This document shows, in pieces, positions 1 to 11,683 of a DNA stretch of 64,000 bases. Where the stretch lies: assembly GCA_017893485.1 (NCBI GenBank), contig CM030364.1, positions 45,374,754-45,438,753 on the forward strand, given 5' to 3'. Below the pieces are notes generated by a model. The model was not told the DNA's origin. It ran no database searches and was given only the letters and a program-made list of their open reading frames with translations. Position 1 is the first letter of the stretch. Every line of letters starts with the position of its first letter. Source of the stretch: Hemerocallis citrina. Its lineage: Eukaryota; Streptophyta; Magnoliopsida; Asparagales; Asphodelaceae. The position numbers and the translations under genes were made by a program.

Positions 1-1060
1 CTGCTAGTGAACCTGATTTCAAGCACCTGATTGTCTTCTTGGCATGTATGTTTTTATACCACAAATGGGTTCACTGTGAACTGAGGATATTGTATAGGTA
101 CGTATGCCAAAATTCTCCGGCCGGATATGCACCACACTTGGGTTTTGCGATATAGTTGGGCTAAAAAAGTAGTAGAGCAACATATAAGCTCAGATAATGG
201 AGAAATTTTCATTTTCAGACACTGTCAATGTAACCTGCTTGCAATCTTTGGCATGGTTTTTTTAACACAAAATGGGTTCACTTCCAAAATGAGTATGCTG
301 CATAGCATCCCCAGTTTCTTTCACTGTTAGTGAAGCTTATTTCACAAACCTGATGGTCTTCTTAAGCTATTTTATGGTCCCATTTTCACTAACTGCTAGT
401 GAACCTGATTTCAAGCACCTGATTGTCTTCTTGGCATGTATGTTTTTATACCAAAAATGGGTTCACTGTGAACTGAGGATATTATATAGGTACGTATGCC
501 AAAATCCTCCGGCCGGATATGCACAACACTTGGGTTTTGCGATATAGTTGGGCTGAAAAAGTAGTAGAGCAACATATAAGCTCAGATAATGGAGAAATTT
601 TCATTTTCAGATACTGTCAATGTAACCTGATTGTTTAACACAAAATGGGTTCACTTCCAAACTAAGTATGCTGCATAGCATCCTCAGTTCTTCTTTTGTT
701 GTTAGTGAAGCTTATTTTCATGCATCTGATTGTGATCTTGGCACGTTTTTTTGACCAAAACGGGTTTACTGTGAACTGAGGATGCTATAGGTACGTATGC
801 CAAAATCCTCCGGATACACACAACAATTGGGTTTTAGATTTAGCTGGGCACAGTGAATTAGTAGAGCAACATATAAGCTCAGTTAATGGAAATTTTCATT
901 TTCAGATACTGTTAATGAAGCTGATTGCCATCTTTGGCATGATTTTTTAACAAAAAATGGGTTCACTTCCAAACTAAGTATGCTGCTAGCATCCTCATTT
1001 TCTTTCACTGTTAATGAAGCGTATTTCATTAAGATCCAGGATGGCAAATTTTGACTGGGC
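1..1060. repeat. Diverged tandem repeat, about three copies
   Basis: A unit starting near 1 (CTGCTAGTGAACCTGATTTC) recurs almost unchanged near 391 and in shorter, more diverged form near 700. The landmark AGTAGAGCAACATATAAGCTC appears near 170, 561 and 858, giving periods of about 391 and 297 bases; the third unit has lost roughly 90 bases. No credible reading frame crosses the repeats. They may be internal repeats of the CACTA element whose right end lies at 2859, or an independent minisatellite; its left edge is outside the window. Confidence 0.75.
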
Positions 1061-2274
1061 TATGATTGGATTGTTTAGTGGATGTTGTCTATGTTCTTAA
1101 TTGGGCTGTGATTAGAAAGAGTAGGCTCGAGTGGAGATCTGGAAACCCATATAGAGACATCTTGTTCATAATAATTTATTATTATTGTTGTTCTTGTCGC
1201 TCTTAAGGTGGTTGCTGATGTCTCTTTCTGTTCGTGTGCTGAAGGGAAATAAGGGATGAGAGAGAGATGAGGAAAATGCCGCTATGGTAGCCTGGTGTAT
1301 CCAAAGTCTCTATCTTTCTTCTTTCTGTTTCCATTTCTAGCTTCTATATATATTTGGTTTCCTTCCACGATGACAGCTTCCTAAAAATACACTTGATATG
1401 AGCCCTATCTTATTTTTCTTATTTTCTTATATTTGGTTTCCGTCCACGATGACAGTTTCATGGATTGTCTGAACAATCCATGAAGGACACGCTTAGATAC
1501 TGAATTTTCATTTGTTTTATTGTTTTAGATAGTGGATATTCCCAATCAGAGGAGAATATAAAGGTTTCAAGTTAGATACTGAATTTTCATTTGTTTTGTT
1601 ATTTTAGATATATTTAAAAACAAAATTAAGTACGGAATTTTTAGCATTGCAATGTAATTATTTTACCTCTGTATATATCATTAACAATTTCATTTGCAGT
1701 TGGCACTTTGATCTTATAATTCGAGACACAGGTAGTTCTTTTTGCAAGTTCCAAAAATATGTATATTCTGTATTGTGATCTACTGTTCAATTAAACTATT
1801 GTTTTTTTTTTCACAGAGCGGTCGTCAAGATGAAGGAAATTCTGATGATCAGAGCTGAAGCTACTCGAGGGGTATGAATCTGCGGTCCTCCTTGCTGTTC
1901 TTATGTCCTCCTTGCTGTATGGTTGTTGTTCTTATGTCCTCCTCCTTGCTGTTGTTATGTCAGACTGGTTTTTTTTATGAGAGTTATGTCATACTTTGAA
2001 TTTGGGATATTTTGGATATTTGTCAGACTGGTTTGTTTGGATATTTTGGATGTTAGTCTCTATATTAATTTGTTAATTATGACACTGTTAATTAATCAAT
2101 GAATTTGGACGTTGATATGACACGTGTGAAACTTGATTATCTTTAATTATTCTTTTGTTTGGTTGTGGTTTGCGCAGTAGTATGCAACGAAATTGATTGA
2201 ATCAGTTGTGAGAATTAGTTTACAGGTTTTGTAAATGAAACTGTGAATTGAAATCGAACGGAAAAGCGGAGTAT
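1061..2274. other. Non-coding stretch with one possible terminal exon
   Basis: AT-rich sequence with no long reading frame. A pyrimidine-rich tract followed by CACAG at 1811-1816 looks like a splice acceptor. The next 14 codons (1817-1858) encode a short acidic tail ending in TGA, so this could be the last exon of a gene inside the CACTA element. Short repeats of CTCCTTGCTGTT lie near 1890-1960. The exon idea rests only on splice-like sequence and is weak. Confidence 0.25.
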
Positions 2275-2859
2275 CGAAAATAAACGGGCATAGCCAGAAC
2301 GGCGTTTTAAAAAACGGCGGTCTATATAATTTAATTGTTGGAGTGTGTGATACACCGGCATTTCAACGCACGCCGGTGAAAGTTATCAGCTGTAACGGCA
2401 CAGGCGTACACCGGCGTTTTATAAACGCCGGCGTATATAACTGCACCGGCGTTTTTTGGTCGCGCCGGTGTTAGTAAACAGGGAAAAGCAGGCGCTCATA
2501 AACGCACATACACCGGCGTTTCTTGACCGCCGGTATACTTTCGATCTACACCGACGTTTTCATTTACGCCGGTGAATGGATAAATACCGGCGGTTTACGA
2601 CCGCCGGTGTATGTATATAGGTGCACAAGAACGGCACCCAGAAACTGATATACACCGGCGTTTGATGACCGCCGGTGTAGTCCTAACATTTACCGGCGTC
2701 CACCAAAAATGCCGGTGTAGACCCCTTCGTTTCAGCGACGCCCGCTTCGGCGGCAGTTGGACCGGCATTATTGTAAACGCCGGTGAAAGTTTTCCCGGCG
2801 TAAAAAAATGCCGGTATAGACTGAAAAAAGTGCCGGGAAAGCTACTTTCTTTTGTAGTG
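2275..2859 (+). mobile_element. Right end of a CACTA (En/Spm-type) DNA transposon
   Basis: On the minus strand the sequence begins CACTACAAAAG at 2859, the signature terminus of CACTA elements. About 580 bases inside it are packed with direct and inverted copies of ACCGGCGTTT/AAACGCCGGT. Dense subterminal repeats of this kind are where CACTA transposases bind. No matching left end was found in bases 1-2274, so the element either starts before the window or is truncated. The short frames in this stretch come from the repeats and are not genes. Confidence 0.85.
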
Positions 2860-3097
2860 TGAGGGGTTGGTTTTATAATACCATGTGTCAAAGATTGACT
2901 CAAGCAACACAATCTAAATATCACAGCATGCACATAAAACACACAATTATCATAGCAAAAATATTTTAGTTGATTTACCATTCATTTCCATTGTTCACAT
3001 ATCCATCCATCATAACAGTTCCCAAAAGTACAAAAAAAACATTTAGAATGATTTTTCAAATGAAGCATTAATACAAAAAATGAAAAGATAATCAGCC

Positions 3098-3754
3098 CTA
3101 CTGGGCCCGCTGCCTTCCGCGAGGTTGGGGTTGGGGTTGGGCCTGCAACTGGGCCACCTGAGCCCTCAAGAGCTCCATCCCCGCCTCAAGGCGCACAATC
3201 TTTTCTTGGTGTCGGGCCTTCAGCTTCTTAATTTTTCAAGTGGCCTTGACTTTGAATCGCTCAACCCTGCCCACGGCCTCCACAAGGTCCAACAGCTCAA
3301 AGTAGTCTTTGATGAGCTGGGTTATTCGAGATCGATCAACTAGGATCAGATCTCACACCCACTTTTCAGTGATCAAGAAAATGTAGTTGTTGTCTTAGCA
3401 GAACGAGATGACCCACCCGCTTATGTGTTTTGTCACAGGTCTGCTCCACGGCTTTGGAGTCGGTCCTCCAACATGCCATGACTGAAACGATAGGTAGGGA
3501 ACTCCCGTAAGACTCGATCCATTGTACGCTAGATTGTGTCCGGCTGGGGAGGTTGTGGTGGAAGCTGCTCAGCTACGAGGCGATCTTCGCATTGGAAAGA
3601 TATCTGCCCTCAACATCAACAATCGTTATGGGATCCTCGCCCACGTCCTCTGCTCCCACCTCGGGCTCCTCGCCCTCCATCATCAGATCCTCCTCATCCG
3701 ATGCGTTCCTATCTCGAACCACAAGTTTTGCTCTGGGAAGTCGCCGTCAGCCAT
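3098..3754 (-). pseudogene. Degraded gag-like reading frame of a gypsy element
   Basis: Reading leftward from an ATG at 3754, coding-like sequence can be followed through several frameshifts and stops to a TAG at 3098-3100. The last ~65 residues look like a coiled coil rich in K, E, R and L, followed by a Q/P-rich basic tail. It lies between a minus-strand primer binding site (3920-3931) and a deletion to the left, which is where gag is expected. I do not recognise a specific gag family, and no zinc knuckle, protease or polymerase follows. It could instead be the private frame of a non-autonomous LTR element. Confidence 0.4.
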
Positions 3755-3919
3755 CCTGCGAGAGAAAACAAGGGCATTAGTACAGATATAGAAAATCATA
3801 AGACATAAGTTGAAAGTGCAACATTATGAATTATGATTTATCGTATATCCATACTAAACTGACTCCACTGAAGCATCCAAGTCTAATCTCCTGTGGTGTT
3901 AGACTAAAATTTAAAGTAA

Positions 3920-3931
3920 GCTCTGATACCA
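3920..3931 (-). promoter_or_regulatory. Primer binding site (initiator tRNA-Met)
   Basis: The minus strand reads TGGTATCAGAGC, the standard plant primer binding site complementary to the 3' end of initiator methionine tRNA. It lies five bases from the LTR boundary at 3937, which fixes the orientation of the outer gypsy element as minus and identifies the LTR to its right as the 5' LTR. Confidence 0.85.
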
Positions 3932-4544
3932 ACTTCCGTAATGCCCCGAATCCCTAACCTAGGGACTCGTGACATTACTCCAGAATCTTCCTTCAAATGA
4001 GTCACAACACACACAAAAATCACAGGAAATTAAAAATTTTTATTATATCAAATGTTATTACAATGCCAATTTAAATTACAACAGTTACAAATAATAATAT
4101 TATATCAATTTTACAATAGATGGACAATGTCTTGACTTGGATGCTTTAATCAACTTGAGTCTTTCGCGCCTCCAATACAATGGATGGTCCTCCAACTGAA
4201 GAGTGGGCACGTCAGTTGAATACAACTGACCCATTGCTATATACAGATATCCTCTCTATGCCATACTATAGCGATTCTAAACCTTAACAACCATAATATT
4301 TGATGACAAAGAAAATGTGAGCAAGCACAACAGCCGGTGTATCGCATGACCTAGAACTAATGCACACGATGCTCTTAGTCTAATGCACGCTTGGTTGGAG
4401 AGATATGTATCCCATACTACACATTCCCCAAGTAAAATGACGTCCTCCACATTATTGGGGTTTGATCCCTCGCCATGCAACCTATCTTGTGCTCTATCCC
4501 TTCTCTGATACTCTAGTGATGTCAGGGCTGCAGTTGTCCGGTTC

Positions 4545-7500
4545 TATCACGGCCCACTTCCCAAAAGAAATACGAAATATGGTACGTGACTAAGCCCAGT
4601 GGATAGTTTTCGCCACCCATACGCTGTACGGATCTACTTGACTCATCATAATAGTAAATATAACAATATACTCAACCAGACAAGCATAAACAATTATAAT
4701 TCAACAGTATTTATTCGCAACAGTAATAAATATCCCAAACAAATACGAGATCTGAAACAAAATGATATCCTGAGACTACAAGCCCAAATACAAGTATCAA
4801 TACAGTAGCATGAATAAAATAGTTCAACACAAAATATTTAAGAAAATTTTTCCAATGCGCAGCTCAAAACTTTTGCTCACCAACTCCAGTAGGCAAGCGA
4901 TCACCAAAACATGCTCATATAGAAATCACAAGGAAAATAGGAAGATAGGAAAACATAATGCCCGTTAGACGCAAGTTCCTGGCCGCAAGTAGTACAAGCA
5001 AGAAAATGGAAAGGAAAATAACTAAAATAAAACAGAAAGTACTGACATGGGGATAAGCAACAAAGGTGACAGTCTACGAATAACAGAGATGGAATGATAA
5101 CAGTAAAGAGCTTAGTAATAATAGTAACAGTGAAGTCAATGGTAACAGTAATAGGATGTGACAGTAAAAACAGTTGTTCTTATGTCTATTGTTCATTACT
5201 ATCTAGGTAGCACTTCATGCGTCCCAAATTATACCACATGATTGCTACATTAAACAGTTTTGTTTTAAGATTTCGTAGTGGAACCTATAGAGCAGTATAT
5301 TCAGACAAACAGTAACAGTAACAGTAATAACAAACAGTGTCATGGATCATGCCCTCATGCATCCAGAGATAAACAGCGGGTACCACAGTAAACATTGGGG
5401 AAAACAAGTTCCCTTCTAAATACGCATTTCTATATTGTCCACTACAAGATCTTTTCCCTTAAAAACCCTGGATTGATTATTTTTCATTACTAAACAGATG
5501 TGAATGAATAAAAACAGGGCTAAAGACATGCTAAGATCAAATGATAAGTCTAAGATGAATAGGCACACAAACGGGTGACAAAACAACTTCTAATAGTCAA
5601 AACAACGAAACTTTCAGTTCTGGAAAGGAAGATAGTACTGTACCAAAATTTGAGATTCCCGTTGCTACAGAACTACAAATCTAGATCCGTAAGAAAATCT
5701 AGAAACTAGACTCTTCGCTGAATCCAACACATATATACAAGGCATACATCAGCCACAGAAAACAGGGTTGAAAACAGCGTTTAACACAGAAGTTATGTTC
5801 AACCAGAAAATACAAAATCTTGTTTATAAGCATGAAAAGAGTTTAAAATCATCATAATTAAATCTGAAAAAAAATCTGGAAGATTTCCTAACATATTTAG
5901 TCTCAAAATATAAAATATCATGAATTTATATTACAGATAGTATAGTCAATAAAATAGGGAAAACAGAGTAATGCAACAAAACTTCGAATATGAAAGTTCA
6001 GACACAGTAGTACCAAAACAGAGATAATTCACAAAATACAATTCAGAACCCAGATCCGTCAAAAGGGTGATAAAATAGATAAATCAGGCTACAGTTTATA
6101 TTCACAAATTTTCATCAATAATGAATAGAATCAGGTTGAAAATATAAATCTTACTTAACAGCATGCAGTTTGGAAATATAACGATTGGTTTCATAAGCAT
6201 GAAATGAGATACAAAAGTCATTAATTAATTCCACAATAATTTGGGATTAATCCCAGTCATGTCCAAACATACTCAGCAAAATATAGAGTTCATATTATAT
6301 TTTTAATATCAGTTTTAAAATAATATTTTATACAGAAATCATATAGTTCAGAATCTGGAATAGACGATATGACAGCGGTAAATTGCAATAACTCATGCAT
6401 CGAAAATCGGAATTCAGATCCGTCGAAAGTTCTGAAAACTAGAAAGCGAAGGCTACAAATCATGTTCAGAAATTTATTTATTTTACTTATTTTAACAGGG
6501 TCAAAACTACTGTACAAAAGTAGGGCAGTAGTTAAACAAAAGTTCTTTTATGCATTTTATCGAATAATTTAGTTACAAATGGTCCAATCTATGATGGCAT
6601 ATAAAGCATGGCATATGGGTCACTCAAACCAATATGACATGTGTATTAATGGTCTAAAATGAGATGACACAATCAACAAGCATTCATGTAGCAATCATAT
6701 ACAACATACTATATGTGCCACAACAACCATACAATCAAGATGTCCATCTAATCTAATTATTTTCATGCAACCGGTGTCAACTACTTTGAACTACTCATGA
6801 TCAAGAGATGAAGGAATGGATCAACTAACAAATATGGTCATCATGAGGGTACTAACAATTTCACGCGAGACTACTTACGATATTTAACTTGTATGACAAA
6901 AAAACACATACAAGCTACTTGCCTGAAAACGACGACGAACATGAAGATTAGAGTAACGGGAATGGATCCCGAACAACGAACACAACGAACAAGAAAACGC
7001 ACGAACAAGGAGCGAGATCCAACACCAACCAAAATACGTGTTGTGTACGTGCTCACACGCACACAACAAAATAGCGACAACAGCAATCGAAGAGCGGCAG
7101 CAGCACAGTGTTCGCCTCGGCAAGAGACGGTGACGACAGCGGCTAGGATTGGGTGGCGACTGTCGACCACAGTGGAAAATGTCGACAGCAAAGATTGGGT
7201 CGCTGCGGCTCGAACGGGGACAGGGACAGCGGGGGTGTGCAACGGAGAGGGGAAAGGGAGAAGGGGTCTACGGTGGGGTCTGCCGGTGTCGGGGGTAGGA
7301 CGACGACAGCGAAGGAGGAGAGAGGGGTCGGGAGTAGGGTTAGATGACGGCTAGGTGAGAGAGGAAGTATTAGGGTTTTGGTAATTAGGTTTAGGGAGTT
7401 TAGTGGGGTTTAAATAGAGTCAATATGGGTTTGGGTGAACTAGGTAGTATCCAATAGGAAGAAAAAAGTTTAGTAATAAACAAATAGGCCATGAAATAGG

Positions 7501-7705
7501 TTTAAACAATAAACAATGACAAGAAAAAATTTGTAGATCAATCAAATAAGAATGAAAAGGCTGAATCAAACATAAATGAATCACAAGGAGAACAACAACA
7601 TACAATTCAAGGGACGAAAATCAACAAAAATCAAAAATAAAATAAAATTCCCATGAATTTAATTAAATACAAATAAAAATACAAAAATGAGTAATAGGGG
7701 TTATA
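4545..7705 (-). repeat. 3' LTR of the gypsy element (left copy)
   Basis: This copy aligns with 11684-14859 over its full length with scattered substitutions; in one 118-base sample (from 4808 against 11943) I counted about eight differences. The outer plus-strand edge is TATCAC instead of TGTCAC, and the inner edge is GGGGTTATA instead of GGGGTTACA, so both terminal bases have drifted. A purine-rich tract on the minus strand just right of 7705 fits the polypurine tract. The open frames at 6893-7354 and 7831-8013 run through LTR or antisense sequence and are not genes. Confidence 0.9.
7408..7417 (-). promoter_or_regulatory. Putative TATA box in LTR promoter (left copy)
   Basis: The minus strand reads CTATTTAAAC, preceded by AT-rich sequence and followed by C-rich sequence, about 290 bases from the start of the LTR. 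The same motif is conserved at 14562-14571 in the other LTR. The position suits the U3 promoter, but no transcription start can be seen from sequence. Confidence 0.4.
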
Positions 7706-7825
7706 AATCCTACCCACCTAACTAGAAGAATTTCTTCATCGAAATTCAACAAGAAGTACATAGGGTAACCCCGAGAAGAAAAGAAAATAACAATAAAACA
7801 AAAACAACAAAACAAGAGCTACACA

Positions 7826-8951
7826 AACAAATGAGGAAACCTCCGCTGAATATCCTCCTCCAGCTCCCAAGTCGACTCACCTGGCGAGTGAGGATTCCAA
7901 AAAACACGAACAAGCTTGATCACCTTGTTCTTCAAAACCATCTCCCACCGGTCCAAGATAGCACTAGCGAAATTTCACAAGACAAATCCGGCCTAATAGA
8001 TAACTCAGAGTAGTCAATCATGTGGCTCTCATCATGGATATACTTCCTCAGTTGCGAGATATGGAAGACGTCGTGCACTCCAGATAAAGCCGGTGACAAT
8101 GCTAGACGATAGGCCACCTTGCCTACTCGTTCCACGATGTCAAACGGTCCGATGAACCTAGGGCTCAACTTGCCTCTGCCACCATAACGAATGACACCCC
8201 ACCACGTCGATATCTTACAGAAAGCATGGTCTCCCACCTAAAACTCCTAGGCTTTCCGATGAACATCAGCCCAACTCTTCTGTCTGTCTTGTGCGGCTTG
8301 AAGATGCTTCCTGATTTAAATCACTGCATCCACCGTCCTGGTGATCAACTCCGGGCCCAACAATTTCCTCTCGCCAATGTCATCCCAGCACACTGGCGAC
8401 CGACACTTATGACCATATAGTGCCTCGAACGGAGCAGCTTTAAGATTGGCCTGAAAGCTGTTATTGTACGAGAAATCTATAAGATGCAAGTGGTCCTCCA
8501 AAGAACCTCCAAATTGCAGCATATAGGACCTCAACATGTCCTCTAGAGTCTAGATGGTACTCTATGACTGTCCATCTGTCTTAGGGTGAAAAGTTGTGCT
8601 GTACTTCAACTTACTCCCCAAACTACTCCGAAGACTCTCCCAAAACTACGACCTGAACCTCGTGTCCCTATCGGATACAATACTGACTGGAACACCATGA
8701 AGTCTGACAATATCTTGCATGTACTTCTCAGCTAGGCTCTCAGTAGATTGTCCAACTCTGAAGGGAATGAAGTGAGCACTCTTGGTCAACCTGTCCACAA
8801 TCACCCAAATGGCATTGTGACCCTTAGGACTCCTCGGTAAAGCAGTCACAAAATCCATGGTGATATGCTCCCACTTCCACTCCAGAATGGTAAGAGGCTG
8901 AAGAAGTCCGGCGGTCCTCTGATGATCTGCCTTCACCTGCTGGCAGATCAA
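7826..8951 (-). pseudogene. Gypsy integrase and chromodomain-like tail, broken
   Basis: Reading leftward from 8951, the integrase core is recognisable ([15 protein letters not shown], then [15 protein letters not shown] and VSDRDTRF). It continues after a stop-rich gap at 8537-8316 and then into the C-terminal domain (GKLSPRFIGPF, VGKVAYRLALP-like, VHDVFHISQLRKY). After a frameshift near 7960 the sequence resembles the group II chromodomain tail of Tekay/Del elements (pattern LDRW...KNKV.KL...W..PHSP..STWELE). The first two acidic catalytic residues are in visible motifs, but stops around 8310 and 8540-8645 break the frame. In intact elements the protein inserts cDNA and steers it to chromatin. 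Confidence 0.8.
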
Positions 8952-9093
8952 GCACTACGACACAAATCTCGCCACAGCCCTCTTCATTCCATTACACCAA
9001 AAGTGAAGCTTCAAGTCCCGGTACATCTTAGTACCACCAGGATGAATAGAGTACGACGATTGGTGGGCTTACTCAAGCAACTTCTGATGAACC

Positions 9094-10002
9094 TCACCCT
9101 TCGGAACACACAACCTGGACCCAAAACGAAGAGATCCATTTGAGTGAACAACCATATAGGGTCCTCGTACCCGCTTCAACTTCGGCTCTGAACCCTTGCA
9201 ATTGCTCATCACTTGCCTGAGCCTCTTTAATCTGCTCAACAAAAGACGACTGCAACTGAAGCACCATGTAACTCCGATCAGAACCTGGCAAGATCACATC
9301 CAAATCCAACCTCCTCATCTGCTTAACAAGCTCTCTCTGCTGAGTTAGGAACTTGGCAACTGGTCTCCTGCTTAAAGCATCTGGCACCAAGTGCAATCTA
9401 CCAGGATGGTATTGCAAACTGATGTCATAGTCAACCATCAACTCCAACCATTGCCTCTGCCTCATGTGCAGTTCCTTCTGAGTGAAGACATACTTGAGAC
9501 TTTTGTTGTCCGTAAAGATTTCCACTCGGTCACCAAGCAGATAGTGTTTCCACAACTTCAAAGCAAAGATCATTGCAACCAACTCCAAATCATGGGTAGG
9601 GTAGTTCTTCTCGTGTGGTATCAACTATCTGGACACATAAGTAACAACTCAACCCTTCTGCATCAACACTGCACCTAGGCCCTTGCCAGAAGTATCATAG
9701 TGAACCACAAAACCACCCGAACCATCCGGAATAGTCAACATTGGTGCTGATGTCAACTGGCTCTTCAACTCTGCAAAAGCTCCACTGCAAGCTCCATCCC
9801 AGACGAACTTCTAATCTTTCCCAGTCAGCTTAGTCAACGGACCAGCTATCTTCAAAAAGTCTTGAACGAACTTCCGATAATACCTGGCCAACCCAAGGAA
9901 ACTTCTCACTTCTAAAACTGACTTAGGAACAAGCCAATCCTTGACCACAGAAATCTTGGTTGGATCAACAGAGATACCATCGCCTGAGATAATGTGCCCC
10001 AA
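9094..10002 (-). pseudogene. Gypsy RNase H region, broken
   Basis: The right part (10002-9811) carries the RT-thumb/connection sequence [10 protein letters not shown]...KDWLVPKS...[13 protein letters not shown] typical of Ty3/gypsy Pol. The left part (9624-9094) carries the RNase H core, with YPTHDLELVAMIFALKLW.HYL followed by EIFTDNKSLKYVFTQKEL. A stop and frame change separate the two near 9625-9810. The DLELVA glutamate and TDNKSL aspartate of the RNase H site are still present. Confidence 0.85.
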
Positions 10003-11115
10003 AAAGGCAACTTGATCAAGCCAGAACTCACACTTGCTGAGTTTCCCATAGAGCTAATTATCCCTCAAGGTTTGCAGAACCAACTTCAGATGATCAGCAT
10101 GATCCTCCCGATTTTGAGAATACACCAAAATTTCGTCCATAAAGACCACCACAAATCTGTCTAGAAATGGAGAGAAAACTCTGTTCATCAGACTCATGAA
10201 CACTGCTAGCGCATTCGTGACTCCGAAAGGCATCACTAGGAACTCATAGTGCCCGTATCTGGTCCTGAACACAGTCTTCTCCACATCAGCTGCCTTCACC
10301 TTCACTTGATGATAACCAGAGCGAAGTTCCAACTTCGAAAAGACAGCAGCTCCACCCAGTTGATCAAACAAATCATCGATCCTGGGTAGCGGATACCGGT
10401 TCTTCACTGTAACACTGTTCAGCTCATGGTAATCCACGTACAGACGACGACTCCCATCCTTCTTGCTGACAAAAAATATAGGAGCACCCCATGGGGACAC
10501 ACTGGGCCTGATGAAACCCAAATCCAGCAATCCTTGGATCTGCACCTTCAGCTCTACTAGCTCAAGTGGAGCCATCCTATAAGGACTCTTCGATATCAGC
10601 GCAGTACCTGACTGAACCTCAATACCGAATTCCACTTCCCTCTCCGGGGGTAGTCCAAGCAACTCCTCTAGAAACACATCTAGAAATTCCTGCACTACAA
10701 GAGGCGCAGGCTCACAGCCTGAGTTCAACTCCATTGCACAACCTGCATCGACAACTACTTCCTGACCACGCCCAAGGGGTAACTCCCCAGCATGGAATTC
10801 AAACTCCGCACGGCCTGGCATCCTGAAAACAACCTTTTTCGCTCGATAATCAATGATCGCGTGGGTCTCACCGAGCCAATCCATGTCGAGAATCACATCA
10901 AACCCTGAACTACCGATCATAATCAGATCTGCTCTGAAATCAGCACTTCAATCACCATGGGACTCTACTTGCACTCCCGGGAACAGACGACAACACCACT
11001 ACCTGTGGTGATGTTCCAAGCTACTGGTATCACACTGCACTCCAACTGGTGCAGATCCAGAAAGCGAGAGGAGACGAAAGAATGGGTTGCCCCCGAACCA
11101 AAAAGAACACAAGCA
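10003..11115 (-). pseudogene. Gypsy protease and reverse transcriptase with lost catalytic residues
   Basis: The protease motif near 11097 reads FGSGATHSF where family members have DSGATHSF, so the catalytic aspartate is gone. After a frame change, a 288-codon frame (10920-10054) holds the end of protease ([10 protein letters not shown]) and the RT fingers and palm. Two palm aspartates are altered: the motif A site reads [10 protein letters not shown] instead of KIDLRSGYHQ, and the box usually FIDDILVYS reads FMDEILVYS (glutamate codon at 10132-10134). Length and order are otherwise normal for gypsy RT. The enzyme could not be active. Confidence 0.88.
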
Positions 11116-11683
11116 GGAATGGAATGAACAAGAATAACACCTAAGATAGAGTCAAAACAAGGGAAAAGATGAATAGACAAACATATGAAAGATAACCAAG
11201 GAATATGGAAAGATGGTGCAGGAAAGACAACATGAATGAAAGATTCAAAAATAAAATAAAAACCAAATAACAGAACAACAAATGAAAACATAAACGAATA
11301 CCAGAATCAAAGGAATATGGGTACAAAAAGAAATTAATTCATACTCAATAAGGAATCAGCAATGAGGACAATTGCAAGCGACGGTAGAAGCAAGGAATCA
11401 AGGAAAGGATCAAAATGGATGGAATGAGACAAGTATCCAGATCAAGTTGATTATCAATTGTTTATGCAATGCATGGCCTGTTGGTAGTTAAGTAAATTCC
11501 GATCGAGTCAAGTCTGTCTAATGTATTAGTCAAACTAACATATTAACCAAACCTGAGGCTCTGATACAACTAAAAATCTTGTCACACCCTGCTTCCTAAA
11601 AGAAATACGGTATTAGTCAAACTAACATATTAGCCAAACTAACATATTAGCCAAACCTGAGGCTCTGATACAACTAAAAACCT
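11116..11683 (-). other. Leader of the gypsy element, gag missing, PBS region duplicated
   Basis: Between protease and the 5' LTR only ~570 bases remain and no gag or zinc knuckle is readable, so gag was lost. A primer-binding-like sequence (TTGTATCAGAGCCTC on the minus strand) occurs twice, near 11563-11577 and 11660-11674. Each copy is followed by a start-of-LTR sequence (TGTCACACC.CGCTTCCTAAAAGAAATACGG, interrupted here by a dot). The first copy is a ~110-base duplication of the PBS/LTR junction. Confidence 0.7.

Noticed and set aside
6893..7354. 153-codon Arg/Thr-rich frame
   Set aside because: Lies wholly in the left gypsy LTR, and the equivalent at 14016-14330 in the other LTR is frame-broken; not a gene.
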